Below are positions 6,667 through 15,106 of a stretch of 64,000 nt of DNA, piece by piece. Under the pieces are notes generated by a model. It did no database searches, was not told the DNA's origin, and saw only the letters and a list, made by a program, of their open reading frames with translations. The DNA comes from an uncultured Bacteroidales bacterium (GTDB lineage Bacteria; Bacteroidota; Bacteroidia; Bacteroidales; FEN-979). Where the stretch lies: assembly GCA_903887775.1 (NCBI GenBank), contig CAISRB010000012.1, forward strand, positions 1 through 64,000. The letters run 5' to 3'. A program made the position numbers and the translations under genes. Numbering within the stretch: the stretch's first letter is position 1; each line of letters opens with the position of its first letter.

Positions 6667-8991
6667 TTATTTTTTTGCGGGGACGACGATGGTGGCGCCG
6701 GGTTCGATTTTGGGGAAGCTGTTGATAAACAAAAATCCCCGTTTGGTGCCACATACAGAGCCATTAGCGTTGATCACATAAACGCCCGAAGGTTTTGAGC
6801 CGGATGCAAAGCCACCGGAGTGGTGCACGAAGTACCTGAGTTTTTTGCCTTTATAATAGGGCATAGTTGTTGGATAGGAAACGGCTCCTGTGACTTTTAT
6901 CGTTTGTATATCCCCCGGAATTAAAAGGCTGTCACCCGGCATCAAATACAAATCCTTGTAACTTCCGGGTTTTTTCATGATGTACTGAAGATCAATGGGA
7001 ATCTGTGCAAATGTCTTATTTTTTCTGATTGGTTTGAGGTAAATATTTCCTTTTTTATCTCTCATTTTGGTATAATCTCCGAGCAAAAGGCTATCGGACC
7101 CCTTAAAAAGTTCTTTAACCAAAAAGTCAAGATCAACTGTCGCCGTAGTGTCAATTCCATTATATTGTGAAGGGATAAAAGAAGTTTTCCTGATGAGGCT
7201 TGCTCCTTTTACATAAGCCTGGGGCGTGATGCTTCCTGCACGTTTGATGAGGTCTGAAATCCGGTCATTCTTTGTTACTATGCTGTATTTGCCCGGAAAT
7301 ACGACTTCTCCTCCGATACTTACAAGAGTTTTGGGACTATAGCCGGGAGACTGGCGAATAGAAACAACATCAAATGGTTTCAGGCTGAAACCGGAGGCTG
7401 AATCGGAGAGCCTTAAGTCTTCGCTGATCGGGAACTGATAAATTGAAGTAATTTGGGCTACAGGTTTTGTTGCCGTATCGCTTTTGACTCGACGGGCAAT
7501 TTCCACCCTTGCACGGGAGGCAGATTCTTTAAACCCACCTGCCTTCAGGATAAAGTCACTTATGGTCATGTTCAGCATAAAGGGGTATTTCCCTGGCTTT
7601 CGCACTTCACCTTCTATTTGCAGCCAGTATTTTTCGTGCAGATCGGAGATGGGTGCGATGTTTACCACATCGTCTTTCAGCAAAGGAATATCCTTCTGCT
7701 GTTGCAATAGCAGGGCCAGGTCGACAGGGATCACCTCTGTAGTCATATCGTTACGCAGGCGATAGATATTTATTCGGGTAGTAAAGGCATCTCCCTTCAG
7801 GCCGTCAGCCTTGCGGATCAGTTGCCTGAGCGTACCCGCGCTATCGAGAGCGAACACTCCCGGGCGGTAAACGGCGCCGCGGATCTCGACCCGGTTCTCG
7901 AATTTGTCGAGGATGTCATCGATCACCATTTCATCGCCGTTCTGAAGGCGGAAGGTATCCTGCTGTGAGGCCGGGATATCGAGAACTTTGCGCTGGGTGC
8001 CGGTTTTACGGAATACCTTGATCCGCTGTGCATAAGCCTTGCTGGTAAAACCGCCTGCAAAATAAATGAGGTCTTTGAGCGATTCGGTGGATTTCATGTC
8101 GAACAGACCGGGGCGTTTAATTTGTCCGCTGATATCGACCCTAAGCTGATAGGGTGCAATAAATACCACATCGCCGTCTTCAAGCCTTATATCGTCCTTC
8201 TGTTCCCCCTTCAGTAAAAATTCATAGAGGTCGAGTTCTGCCTGGGTTTTATTGTTCCTGATCACCTTTATATCACGGAGAGAGCCGTTCACCGACGGGC
8301 CGTTTGCAGCGTAAAGGGCGTTGAACACGGTGGCCAGAGATGAGAGCGTATAGGTGCCCGGCATCGAGATCTCGCCCACGAGGTTCACCTTGATGCTGCG
8401 TACGGAACTAAGGCTGACTTTGATGAAGGAATTTCCGGTGCGCAATCCTGAATAAATTGCGCTTAGCTCCTTTGTGATCTTTCCGGTGGCCTCTTCGATG
8501 GTCATGCTGCTGAGATAAATGGGCCCCAGGCTGGGAATAAGGATGCTGCCTTCAGGGGTGATCTTTAGCCGGTAGGTGGCCTGGGAGGCGCCCCAGATGT
8601 CAATGATGAGATCATCGGCCGGGCCGAGACGGTAGTTTTTCGGGGTGGGAATGTTGATGCTGGGTTCGAAGGTAAGGTTGTCGGTGGTGAATAACGAAAA
8701 TCCGAAGTTGCGGGAGCTTCCGTCGGTCACGGCGCCTGAGGTGGAGGTGGTTCCGGCCATAGCACTTGTAAAACTCCTAGAGCGATCGCTGACTTTTTTC
8801 GTGACTTTGTTCCTCGAAACCTTCAGTGAATCAGGTTCATTTTGCTTGTTTCCTTTGGCTTTAACTCCGGTAGTGATCTCAATGGCAGGAGGAGGTGCAT
8901 CAATATCTTCCACGACCTGGGCCAGGCCGGGCAGGCTGAGGGCCAGGAGGAGGGTGATTATGCCGGAAATAAAAAGGAAGGGGGTTTTCAT
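6667..8991 (-). CDS. SLBB-domain polysaccharide export protein (Wza-like)
   Basis: This 774-residue protein begins with a signal peptide (about residues 1-24, ending LPGLA-Q). A polysaccharide export domain follows (RLGPADDLIIDIWG, about 120-200). Then come about six SLBB units, each with the pattern h-h-G-x-V-x-x-P-G-x-h, for example ISGQIKRPGLF, IRGAVYRPGVF, IEGEVRKPGKY and IGGEVVFPGKY. It is longer than E. coli Wza and has no terminal membrane helix. This fits the extended periplasm-spanning export proteins of Bacteroidota. It should form the outer-membrane export channel with the Wzz-like protein. Confidence 0.9.
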   Translation of the reverse strand: MKTPFLFISGIITLLLALSLPGLAQVVEDIDAPPPAIEITTGVKAKGNKQNEPDSLKVSRNKVTKKVSDRSRSFTSAMAGTTSTSGAVTDGSSRNFGFSLFTTDNLTFEPSINIPTPKNYRLGPADDLIIDIWGASQATYRLKITPEGSILIPSLGPIYLSSMTIEEATGKITKELSAIYSGLRTGNSFIKVSLSSVRSIKVNLVGEISMPGTYTLSSLATVFNALYAANGPSVNGSLRDIKVIRNNKTQAELDLYEFLLKGEQKDDIRLEDGDVVFIAPYQLRVDISGQIKRPGLFDMKSTESLKDLIYFAGGFTSKAYAQRIKVFRKTGTQRKVLDIPASQQDTFRLQNGDEMVIDDILDKFENRVEIRGAVYRPGVFALDSAGTLRQLIRKADGLKGDAFTTRINIYRLRNDMTTEVIPVDLALLLQQQKDIPLLKDDVVNIAPISDLHEKYWLQIEGEVRKPGKYPFMLNMTISDFILKAGGFKESASRARVEIARRVKSDTATKPVAQITSIYQFPISEDLRLSDSASGFSLKPFDVVSIRQSPGYSPKTLVSIGGEVVFPGKYSIVTKNDRISDLIKRAGSITPQAYVKGASLIRKTSFIPSQYNGIDTTATVDLDFLVKELFKGSDSLLLGDYTKMRDKKGNIYLKPIRKNKTFAQIPIDLQYIMKKPGSYKDLYLMPGDSLLIPGDIQTIKVTGAVSYPTTMPYYKGKKLRYFVHHSGGFASGSKPSGVYVINANGSVCGTKRGFLFINSFPKIEPGATIVVPAKK

Positions 8992-8998
8992 GGGTGAT

Positions 8999-9176
8999 GG
9001 CGTTAGGCGTTTAATAAAGCGAAGCAGTTCACATTAGCTGCCTCAGGTGGAGCGAAGGGAGCATTTTGCGTAAGCGGCCTCAGGTGGAGCAAAGCGACAC
9101 CGTAGCCGCGACGCAAAGATGCGACCGAATAGCGAGACCGTAGCGGCGTTGTGAAGCTGCGAGCGTTAGGCGTTTT
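8999..9176. repeat. Palindromic dispersed repeat, copy B
   Basis: The left end is gcgaagcagttcacattagc and the right end gcggcgttgtgaagctgcga, again inverted complements. They enclose the same caccgtagccgcgacgcaaa core as copy A, and gcgttaggcgtt borders both sides. It lies between the SLBB start and a divergent plus-strand gene, so it sits in a double promoter region. Confidence 0.75.
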
Positions 9177-9200
9177 TTCGTGAAATTAGAAAATGTAATG

Positions 9201-9208
9201 TAAATTTG
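9201..9208 (+). promoter_or_regulatory. Promoter -7 box of the DUF3108 gene
   Basis: TAAATTTG matches TAnnTTTG, with only a weak T-rich -33 region upstream. It implies a transcript start near 9215, which rules out a TTG start at 9206 and supports the ATG at 9248. Confidence 0.5.
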
Positions 9209-9247
9209 GAAAATTTTTTGAATCAAAATAAATTAATCCAACAAATT

Positions 9248-10075
9248 ATGATTAAACAAATCGTGATTTCAGTCTCCATGTTGCTATTTATTATGATGGC
9301 ACCCCTGCCAAGCATTGCTCAGTGCTTCACTGCCAACACGGCTGTTGGACCGGGTGAATATCTTGCCTATGATGTTTCATACCAGATTGGACCTGTGTGG
9401 ACGAACATCGCCCTGGTTACCTTTTCGACAGTACAAGAGATTCAGGGCGGCAAAGAGGTATTGCATATGAAACTTAACGGGAAAACCTATCCTACCTATG
9501 ACCATTTATTCAAGGTACGTGATTCCTACGAATCATGGATTGTGATGCAAACCTGGCAACCAGTAAGGTTTCAGCGTTATACGCTGCATGATGATAATAC
9601 GGTGCTGCTGACCCAGTTTTTTTACCCGGCACAATCCTTCTTTTTATATAACCTCAAGACCAACGCCGGCCCTGTGACCAAAGGACAATTACCGCTGCAA
9701 AAATGCTTCAACGACATGGTTTCCTCGATCTATTATCCGCGAACACTCGAGATTGAAAACCTCAGGCCTGGTACGGTCATCCCGATATCCGCTCTTTATA
9801 ATAATGATCCCACAACATTGCGGATGGTGGCTCAGGGCAAGGGCCTCATAACAGCCCGGGACGGGAAATTGTATCATTGCCTCAAATTCATTATTAAAAT
9901 GAACAGTACCGTGAGTTTGTTTAAAGAGAATTCTGACCTGGTTGTGTGGTTTACTGCTGATAAAAACAAAATTCCCGTTTACATAGAGGCTACTCTTAAA
10001 GTAGGCACCGTGAAGATCTATCTCAAGGATGCGAAGGGAATGAGGAACCCGATGACTGCTCTTTTGAGTAAATAA
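9248..10075 (+). CDS. Secreted DUF3108 family protein
   Basis: This 275-residue protein has a clear signal peptide (MIKQIVISVSMLLFIMM, cut after SIAQ). Its mature part starts with GEYLAYDVSYQIG, the usual opening of DUF3108 domains. The family has a beta-rich, probably periplasmic fold; no enzyme activity is established. It is the only sizeable gene on the plus strand apart from the IS4 transposase and has its own promoter box, so it is an independent unit between export and SUMF1 genes. The start at 9248 is set by the promoter position. Confidence 0.85.
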   Translation: MIKQIVISVSMLLFIMMAPLPSIAQCFTANTAVGPGEYLAYDVSYQIGPVWTNIALVTFSTVQEIQGGKEVLHMKLNGKTYPTYDHLFKVRDSYESWIVMQTWQPVRFQRYTLHDDNTVLLTQFFYPAQSFFLYNLKTNAGPVTKGQLPLQKCFNDMVSSIYYPRTLEIENLRPGTVIPISALYNNDPTTLRMVAQGKGLITARDGKLYHCLKFIIKMNSTVSLFKENSDLVVWFTADKNKIPVYIEATLKVGTVKIYLKDAKGMRNPMTALLSK

Positions 10076-10091
10076 AAGGCGTTCTGCCTTT
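10075..10091 (+). terminator. Weak hairpin after the DUF3108 gene
   Basis: AAAGGC, loop gttct, GCCTTT forms a 6-bp stem overlapping the stop codon. No T-run follows, so termination is uncertain. Confidence 0.25.
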
Positions 10092-10238
10092 GGGCGTAGG
10101 CACGTCATAGCTTCGCCCTTTCAATCCCATCAGAAGATAAGACATATTGTAATTGTTACAAAAATAGTATAAATATGAAACGACAATAATAGTTGATCAT
10201 TTTTATACCATATCATTTGCCTTACACCCTCTGCCAAA

Positions 10239-10991
10239 TCAGTTAGAAACAATCCGGAACCCTATGCCGTAATTAATAACTTTTGGACTATAACAGGAAC
10301 GATAGGCCGAGCGGCAATGCCTCGCGAAGCAATACCAGCTGCCACCGCGAATCACGATGCAAGTTCCCGATTTTATCCCTTTAGGATTGGTTTGCACGCC
10401 GGGCAAATAATCGCCATACCAATCACTGCACCATTCCCATACATTACCATACATATCGTACAAACCCCAGGCGTTGGGAGCAAAGCTGCCCACCGGGAGT
10501 GTTTTTTGCAAGTTGACGCCTTTCAGGCAAGCGGCATAAGGATTATTTCCGTTGTAGTTTGCCTGATCGGTGTTCAGGCAGTTTCCTGTGCTGAAAGGAG
10601 AATCGGTGCCTGCCCTGGCTGCATATTCCCATTCGGCTTCTGTGGGTAATCGGCAGCCCATCCAGTTGGCAAAGGAGTTGGCATCATCCCAGCTTACATT
10701 AATCACCGGGCGTTTGCCTTTGCCCCAGCCTTCATCGTATGGAATAATTCGGCCCGTAGCTTCGCAAAACATGATGTACTGGTCAAACGTTATTTCGTAC
10801 TTGCTCATTTTAAATGCGCTAAGCGTCACCTTGTGCCGGATCTCGTCGTCGAAGCGGTCAGTTTCCGTTGCCGGGCTGCCCATCATGAAGGTTCCCGCAG
10901 GGATGTTGACCCAGTCGATGGTGGGTTTTTGGGCAATAACAGTACTACTTATTAAAACAGCCAGTAAAAGAGTGGTTATTTTTGATAACAT
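10239..10991 (-). CDS. Secreted SUMF1/formylglycine-generating-enzyme-like protein
   Basis: This 250-residue protein has a signal peptide (about 1-20, ending VIAQ). It then shows the SUMF1 domain in order: WVNIPAGTFMMGS, RPVINVSWDDANSFANWMG, RLPTEAEWEYAARAG, GLYDMYGNVWEWCSDWY, and VIRGGSW near the end. Cys221 and Cys226 are spaced as C-x4-C right after GGSWY, the place of the copper-binding cysteine pair of formylglycine-generating enzymes. Many Bacteroidota SUMF1 proteins lack this pair, so an active oxidase is possible but unproven. No sulfatase is encoded in the window. Other possibilities are a lipoprotein-like binding or motility protein. Confidence 0.85.
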   Translation of the reverse strand: MLSKITTLLLAVLISSTVIAQKPTIDWVNIPAGTFMMGSPATETDRFDDEIRHKVTLSAFKMSKYEITFDQYIMFCEATGRIIPYDEGWGKGKRPVINVSWDDANSFANWMGCRLPTEAEWEYAARAGTDSPFSTGNCLNTDQANYNGNNPYAACLKGVNLQKTLPVGSFAPNAWGLYDMYGNVWEWCSDWYGDYLPGVQTNPKGIKSGTCIVIRGGSWYCFARHCRSAYRSCYSPKVINYGIGFRIVSN

Positions 10992-11011
10992 CCGGGATAA
11001 TTTCGGAATGA

Positions 11012-11154
11012 GTTTTTGCGTTCTGCGTTAATGCGTTAATTTGAGCGAAGTAGTTCACACGAGCCGCATCAGATGGAGCGAAGCGAATCGTAGCGGCGGT
11101 GTGAAGCTGCGAGCGTTAGGGCGTTAATGCGTTCTGCCCCTCGCCCCAGGCGTT
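11012..11154. repeat. Palindromic dispersed repeat, copy C (short form) with 'gcgtt' borders
   Basis: gagcgaagtagttcacacga with gccgc pairs with gcggcggtgtgaagctgcga, with only about 30 bases between them. The core found in copies A and B is mostly missing, so this copy is close to a simple hairpin. gcgtt runs flank it on both sides. Confidence 0.75.
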
Positions 11155-11319
11155 CTATACTATTTCAATCGCTTTTTCAATCAGGAATTCTTTGATTTCG
11201 CTTTCCGGCATCGTTTCTGCCAAATATTCAAGGCTGATCTCCTCTTTTTTGTCTTCAGGAGTATACCAGAAAAGTGCACTTTGTTCCTGGATAAATTCTT
11301 TTATTTCAGGCGAATGCAT
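11155..11319 (-). CDS. Small acidic protein of unknown function
   Basis: This 54-residue protein starts MHSPEIKEFIQEQSALFWYTPEDKKE in outline: an SPEIKEFI helix, then the LFWYTPEDKKEEIS motif. I recall that motif in small Bacteroidota proteins of about 90 residues, often next to nucleotidyltransferase-type toxins. This one is shorter and has no such neighbour, so it may be truncated at the C-terminus. The ATG at 11319 is chosen because the promoter -7 box covers 11358-11365. Confidence 0.55.
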   Translation of the reverse strand: MHSPEIKEFIQEQSALFWYTPEDKKEEISLEYLAETMPESEIKEFLIEKAIEIV

Positions 11320-11357
11320 ACCTGTCTTTTGATCACCGTCGGGGAATAAGCCAATCA

Positions 11358-11388
11358 CAAATATACATTTTTCCTGTCATAAATCCAA
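11358..11388 (-). promoter_or_regulatory. Bacteroidota-type promoter
   Basis: On the minus strand there is TTG at 11388-11386, 20 bases, then TATATTTG at 11365-11358. It is a full match to the consensus and serves the small gene at 11155-11319, with a leader of about 32 bases. Confidence 0.75.
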
Positions 11389-11420
11389 CCCCCGACCTGA
11401 GCCCCCTGCCCTGTGTAACG

Positions 11421-12518
11421 TTACTGCGCTCTTCGCTTTTTTATCCATTGCTGAAAGAATGGGTCATCAATCGCATATTTGTTTTCTGTTTTCATGATGA
11501 ACCCGCTTTGCATCAGCCGTTTCAAACTGCTGTATACGGTACTTGGCGCTCCAAGGTCAAACTTGCGATAGAATGCTTCTGATAAGGGCGTTTGGTTTGA
11601 TACTGTTAAACCTATGAGCAGTTTTTTATCCGTTTTGTTGAATGCATTCCAGATGCGCTCATAATCCATATCATGAATCCGCACCAGCTCATCTATAGAT
11701 TGGGCAATGGGATCATCAACTTTATCATTTTGCGAAAGGATTTCCCAAACAACAAAGGCCATTTGCTGTGTATAATATGGATGGCAGTCGGAGAAATCGA
11801 GAATACCACTGCTGATGGATTTAATATTTCCAGATATATCGATGAAACCGCCAGCCAGATATGCTAGAAAATCATTTCGGGGTATTTTTCCCAATTGCAT
11901 AAGCATCCCGAAATGATAGAACGGGGATTTTTTCTTCTCGAAAATATTTCTGATCAGTGATTCCTGGCTGCCAAGAAAAATATAATTAACATGCTGGTGA
12001 TACTGTATGACCGACCGTAACTGACGGGTCAGGTTGGGATCAATTTGCTGCGCCTCCTGGAATTCGTCGAAAACTACGATGGTTCTTTTTTTTTCGTTGC
12101 TCAGCTTTTCAACCAGGTTTAACACATCTTCCAGCATAGGCATTGGTGATGATGCCGGCTGGAATGTGATATCCACTTCATTGCTTACAGGATTAACCGA
12201 TATTGTGGGGATAATCCTGAAGTGTTGCACAAACTGCCTGATTTTCTCGAATGGATAAACACGATATACTCTTTTGAGTAATTGTGCTGCAAAATCTTCA
12301 ATGCTGGTAATCAGTTGCAGGTCAAGAGCAATAACTGGCCGGTTCAGTTGCGAAGTAACCTTGAAAATCAAGCTTGATTTTCCAAATCTTCGCGGACTGA
12401 TTACAATGAGATGGTTGCTACTGCTTATGATTGATTTGACCTTTGCAATTTCATTAGTCCGGTTGGTAAAGTATGGTCCTTCAACAATACTTCCAAATTT
12501 AAACGGATTCCTTTTCAT
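11421..12518 (-). CDS. AAA-family ATPase of the archaeal-ATPase-like (STAND-type) group
   Basis: This 365-residue protein starts with a P-loop (SPRRFGKSSLIFK) after a YFTNRTNEI segment. A Walker B-like strand TIVVFDEFQEAQQ follows. A winged-helix part near the C-terminus reads PLSEAFYRKFDLGAPSTVYSSLKRL. This order is typical of single ATPases annotated as ATP-binding protein, related to the MNS clade of STAND ATPases. The role is not known; such genes are often mobile or linked with defence. The ATG at 12518 is preferred because a -7 box lies at 12552-12559, inside the longer open frame. It stands as a single gene between repeats. Confidence 0.85.
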   Translation of the reverse strand: MKRNPFKFGSIVEGPYFTNRTNEIAKVKSIISSSNHLIVISPRRFGKSSLIFKVTSQLNRPVIALDLQLITSIEDFAAQLLKRVYRVYPFEKIRQFVQHFRIIPTISVNPVSNEVDITFQPASSPMPMLEDVLNLVEKLSNEKKRTIVVFDEFQEAQQIDPNLTRQLRSVIQYHQHVNYIFLGSQESLIRNIFEKKKSPFYHFGMLMQLGKIPRNDFLAYLAGGFIDISGNIKSISSGILDFSDCHPYYTQQMAFVVWEILSQNDKVDDPIAQSIDELVRIHDMDYERIWNAFNKTDKKLLIGLTVSNQTPLSEAFYRKFDLGAPSTVYSSLKRLMQSGFIMKTENKYAIDDPFFQQWIKKRRAQ

Positions 12519-12551
12519 CGATTGCGAGATTATTCGTTGCGAATATTTTCG

Positions 12552-12559
12552 CAAAGATA
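12552..12559 (-). promoter_or_regulatory. Promoter -7 box of the AAA ATPase gene
   Basis: TATCTTTG on the minus strand matches TAnnTTTG. A TTG at the proper distance upstream is not seen, so the match is partial. Confidence 0.45.
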
Positions 12560-12629
12560 CTTATTGATACAATTGCGGGGATTCAATATCAGTCATATTT
12601 ATGTGTGAAATGGTATTCATCCTTTATTG

Positions 12630-12746
12630 TAGCGAAGCAATTTGCACAAGCTGCCTCAGGTGGAACGCAGTGACACCGTAGCAGTGGTGCAAGATTGCAA
12701 GCGACAAGCGACACCGTAGCAGCGATATGAAGCTGCGAGCGTCAGG
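12630..12746. repeat. Palindromic dispersed repeat, copy D
   Basis: The left end gcgaagcaatttgcacaagc and the right end gcagcgatatgaagctgcga are diverged inverted complements around caccgtagcagtggtgcaag. It abuts the stop codon of the ligase gene, so it lies at the 3' end of the large glycan operon. It could act there as a terminator-like hairpin. Confidence 0.7.
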
Positions 12747-15068
12747 TTACTTTTTCTTGCAAAACTTCTCATAATTATTTGGTGCATCTTTATCCCCCAT
12801 ATTCATGGCTGTCTGGAAATCAGCACAGGCAGAGGCAGTGTTACCCAACATTTGTTTATTGACGCCCCTCATATTGAGGTAACCAGGTTTGGACGGATCT
12901 AAGACAATGGCCCGTTCAATGTCGTTCAGGCTAAGTTGATATTTTTGAAGGTAGAAATAACAGAAGGCCCTGTATTCAAAAGCTTGGGCCACGCCCTGTT
13001 CCTTGTCGATGAAGGCAGAAAAGTATTTTATGGCATTGTTATAATCTTTCCGGTTAAATGCCACCATTCCATTATTAAAAGGTTCCTGATTTTGTTGAAT
13101 TCTGAATTTATTGCTAAGGCCTGACTGCTGTTTATAGATGATATCGGAGATATCCTGATTGTTTTTACTGTTGAACTTTATATGATCATCCAGCACCTTC
13201 AATGCTTCTTTCAAATTGCCTTTCATTTCATAAGCGCTGCTCATCAGGCTGATATTCCCTGAGAAATAAGGTTTTAAACTGTATACTTTCTGAGTATATT
13301 TCAATGCGCTGTCGGGTTGGTTCATCTTAAGGAAAGCCATCGCGATGAAAAACTCCTGACGGGTATCGTAAGGACTCGAGTTGTCTTTTTTCAGGAGATC
13401 GATAGCCTGCTGATATTTTTCCTCGGTAATAAGGTAACGGCATTTTGAAACTGCGATGGGTTCCCCTTCAATGTTAATGTCAGGGATAGCCGGGAAGCCC
13501 TTCATAAATACTTCAGATGGAGTGGTAAGTGTTCCTGCGTTTAGCTCCTGTTTAGCAATGCGTTGTAACTTCAGGGATTCGAAGTTCAGGTAGAAAATAT
13601 AGATTGAACCAAGCATGAGCGCAATGAAAAGAAAAACAAGCGCGGCGGTTTGATTGTTGAACGTTTCGCTTTCTGGCGTTTTGCGTTTTAATAATGATAT
13701 GGATGGGGCATAGGCGATGCCGGCACCGACGAAGATGGCAAAGAATGATATTATTTCCGGCCGGTCGGAGGGGAAGTTGAAAAAAGCATCGAAGAAATAA
13801 CAAAACAGCCCAAATGCCGGAAGGAACAACCATTTGTACGAATCCTCCTCCCCTTCCTTCGCCTTGAAAAATGCCTGAATGAAATTGGCGAAGATTAAAA
13901 TAAAAATACCCAGAAACAGCGCTCCGCCAAAAACACCTGTATCAGCAATCGTTTCAATAAAATCGTTGTGGTTTTTATACATAAAGATGTAAGCCCCTGT
14001 GGTTGGGGTTTCGTATTTCAACACCTCAACTTTCCAGTTTCCTGTCCCAATACCAAGCAGTGGATTTTCCTTGATCAGCTTTAAAGATCTTTCCCATGTT
14101 TCAACCCGCTGACCTCCACCTGCTGCTTCATTTGGTGAAATACTTTTCAACCTTGAGATAAAATCAACAGTATACATCCTTTGGGCTGACTTGGGATATA
14201 AATATTTTATTCCAATTGAAAATAGAAAAAAAACAAGAATAATCGCTGCCGCTGAAAAAATCGTCAGCCTTAATATCTTGCGTCTTTCATTATTTCGAAA
14301 ATACCTGATAAACGTGAACGACCCATATATGATTATTAAAAAAATAGCTCCGATATAAAATGTCCGGGTACTCATAAATAATGTCGCTATAAAAGCTACA
14401 AAAAGGGTAAAAGCACCCAACGCTTTCATCCAACCTTTGCCGAATGAAAAGAGCCAAAGCACAAAAGCTATCTTGACAAAAATTGCTGCTGATAAAATAT
14501 TTTTATTGGAATAGATCGATTTTATTTCTCTGATATTTTGCTCCTTCCCTTCCAAAAAATTAGTAACGAGATGGTAAAACACAGTAAAACTGTCAAAAAT
14601 CAGCATTAAAGCCATTGAGATAGAAACTATATAGACGTATCGTTTGTCGATGCGAAATAAGATTGAAATGATATATGCTGATGAAAAAATGGTGACTAGT
14701 TTCGAAAAATTGATGATGGATTCATTGATGTTGAAGGCCTTGAAAAATGACAGGAGTGATACAAGGAGAAACAGGGTGTAAATAAATCCTATCCATGTAC
14801 GAAAAAACGACCAGTGAAAGTCCTCTCCTGGTTTCATTTGATTGCCAATCAGGATTATTGCATAGGCACACAGGTTAAGTATGGCCAGCGAATAAAATTT
14901 AGGGCCATTTGAATCAAGCGTGTTCAAGTTCGGTGTCAACACGGTCACAAACGCATATCCCAACAACACCAAACTATAAATAAGGTTAAGCCCGGGCTCC
15001 TTTGGCTTTGAATTCAAAGGTTTCTTTGCAATGACCTTGACTGCTGATTTAATGTGCTTTTGTTTCAT
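12747..15068 (-). CDS. O-antigen ligase/polymerase family membrane protein with TPR tail
   Basis: This 773-residue protein has about twelve membrane helices up to residue 480 with the Wzy_C/WaaL motif region (GGGQRVETWERSL, then NPLLGIGTGNW, then YKNHNDFIETIADTGVFGG). A periplasmic TPR domain follows (about 545-770) with repeats such as EKYQQAIDLLKK, PDSALKYTQKVY, GNLKEALKVLDD and DYNNAIKYFSAF. Proteins of this type either ligate polymer to lipid A core or attach glycans to proteins; the TPR tail favours protein or complex binding. It is the last gene of the operon running from wzx. Confidence 0.85.
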   Translation of the reverse strand: MKQKHIKSAVKVIAKKPLNSKPKEPGLNLIYSLVLLGYAFVTVLTPNLNTLDSNGPKFYSLAILNLCAYAIILIGNQMKPGEDFHWSFFRTWIGFIYTLFLLVSLLSFFKAFNINESIINFSKLVTIFSSAYIISILFRIDKRYVYIVSISMALMLIFDSFTVFYHLVTNFLEGKEQNIREIKSIYSNKNILSAAIFVKIAFVLWLFSFGKGWMKALGAFTLFVAFIATLFMSTRTFYIGAIFLIIIYGSFTFIRYFRNNERRKILRLTIFSAAAIILVFFLFSIGIKYLYPKSAQRMYTVDFISRLKSISPNEAAGGGQRVETWERSLKLIKENPLLGIGTGNWKVEVLKYETPTTGAYIFMYKNHNDFIETIADTGVFGGALFLGIFILIFANFIQAFFKAKEGEEDSYKWLFLPAFGLFCYFFDAFFNFPSDRPEIISFFAIFVGAGIAYAPSISLLKRKTPESETFNNQTAALVFLFIALMLGSIYIFYLNFESLKLQRIAKQELNAGTLTTPSEVFMKGFPAIPDINIEGEPIAVSKCRYLITEEKYQQAIDLLKKDNSSPYDTRQEFFIAMAFLKMNQPDSALKYTQKVYSLKPYFSGNISLMSSAYEMKGNLKEALKVLDDHIKFNSKNNQDISDIIYKQQSGLSNKFRIQQNQEPFNNGMVAFNRKDYNNAIKYFSAFIDKEQGVAQAFEYRAFCYFYLQKYQLSLNDIERAIVLDPSKPGYLNMRGVNKQMLGNTASACADFQTAMNMGDKDAPNNYEKFCKKK

Positions 15069-15084
15069 GTTTCATTTTCTTTTT

Positions 15085-15106
15085 GTCACGCAACACGTGT
15101 CACGTT
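15085..15106. repeat. 'gtcacgc' repeat supplying the end of the GT2 gene
   Basis: gtcacgcaacacgtgtcacg lies at the junction of two genes. It encodes the last residues (VTRVA) and the stop of the upstream glycosyltransferase. The same sequence type is found twice inside the GDP-fucose synthase gene near 60.1 and 60.3 kb. Confidence 0.65.
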
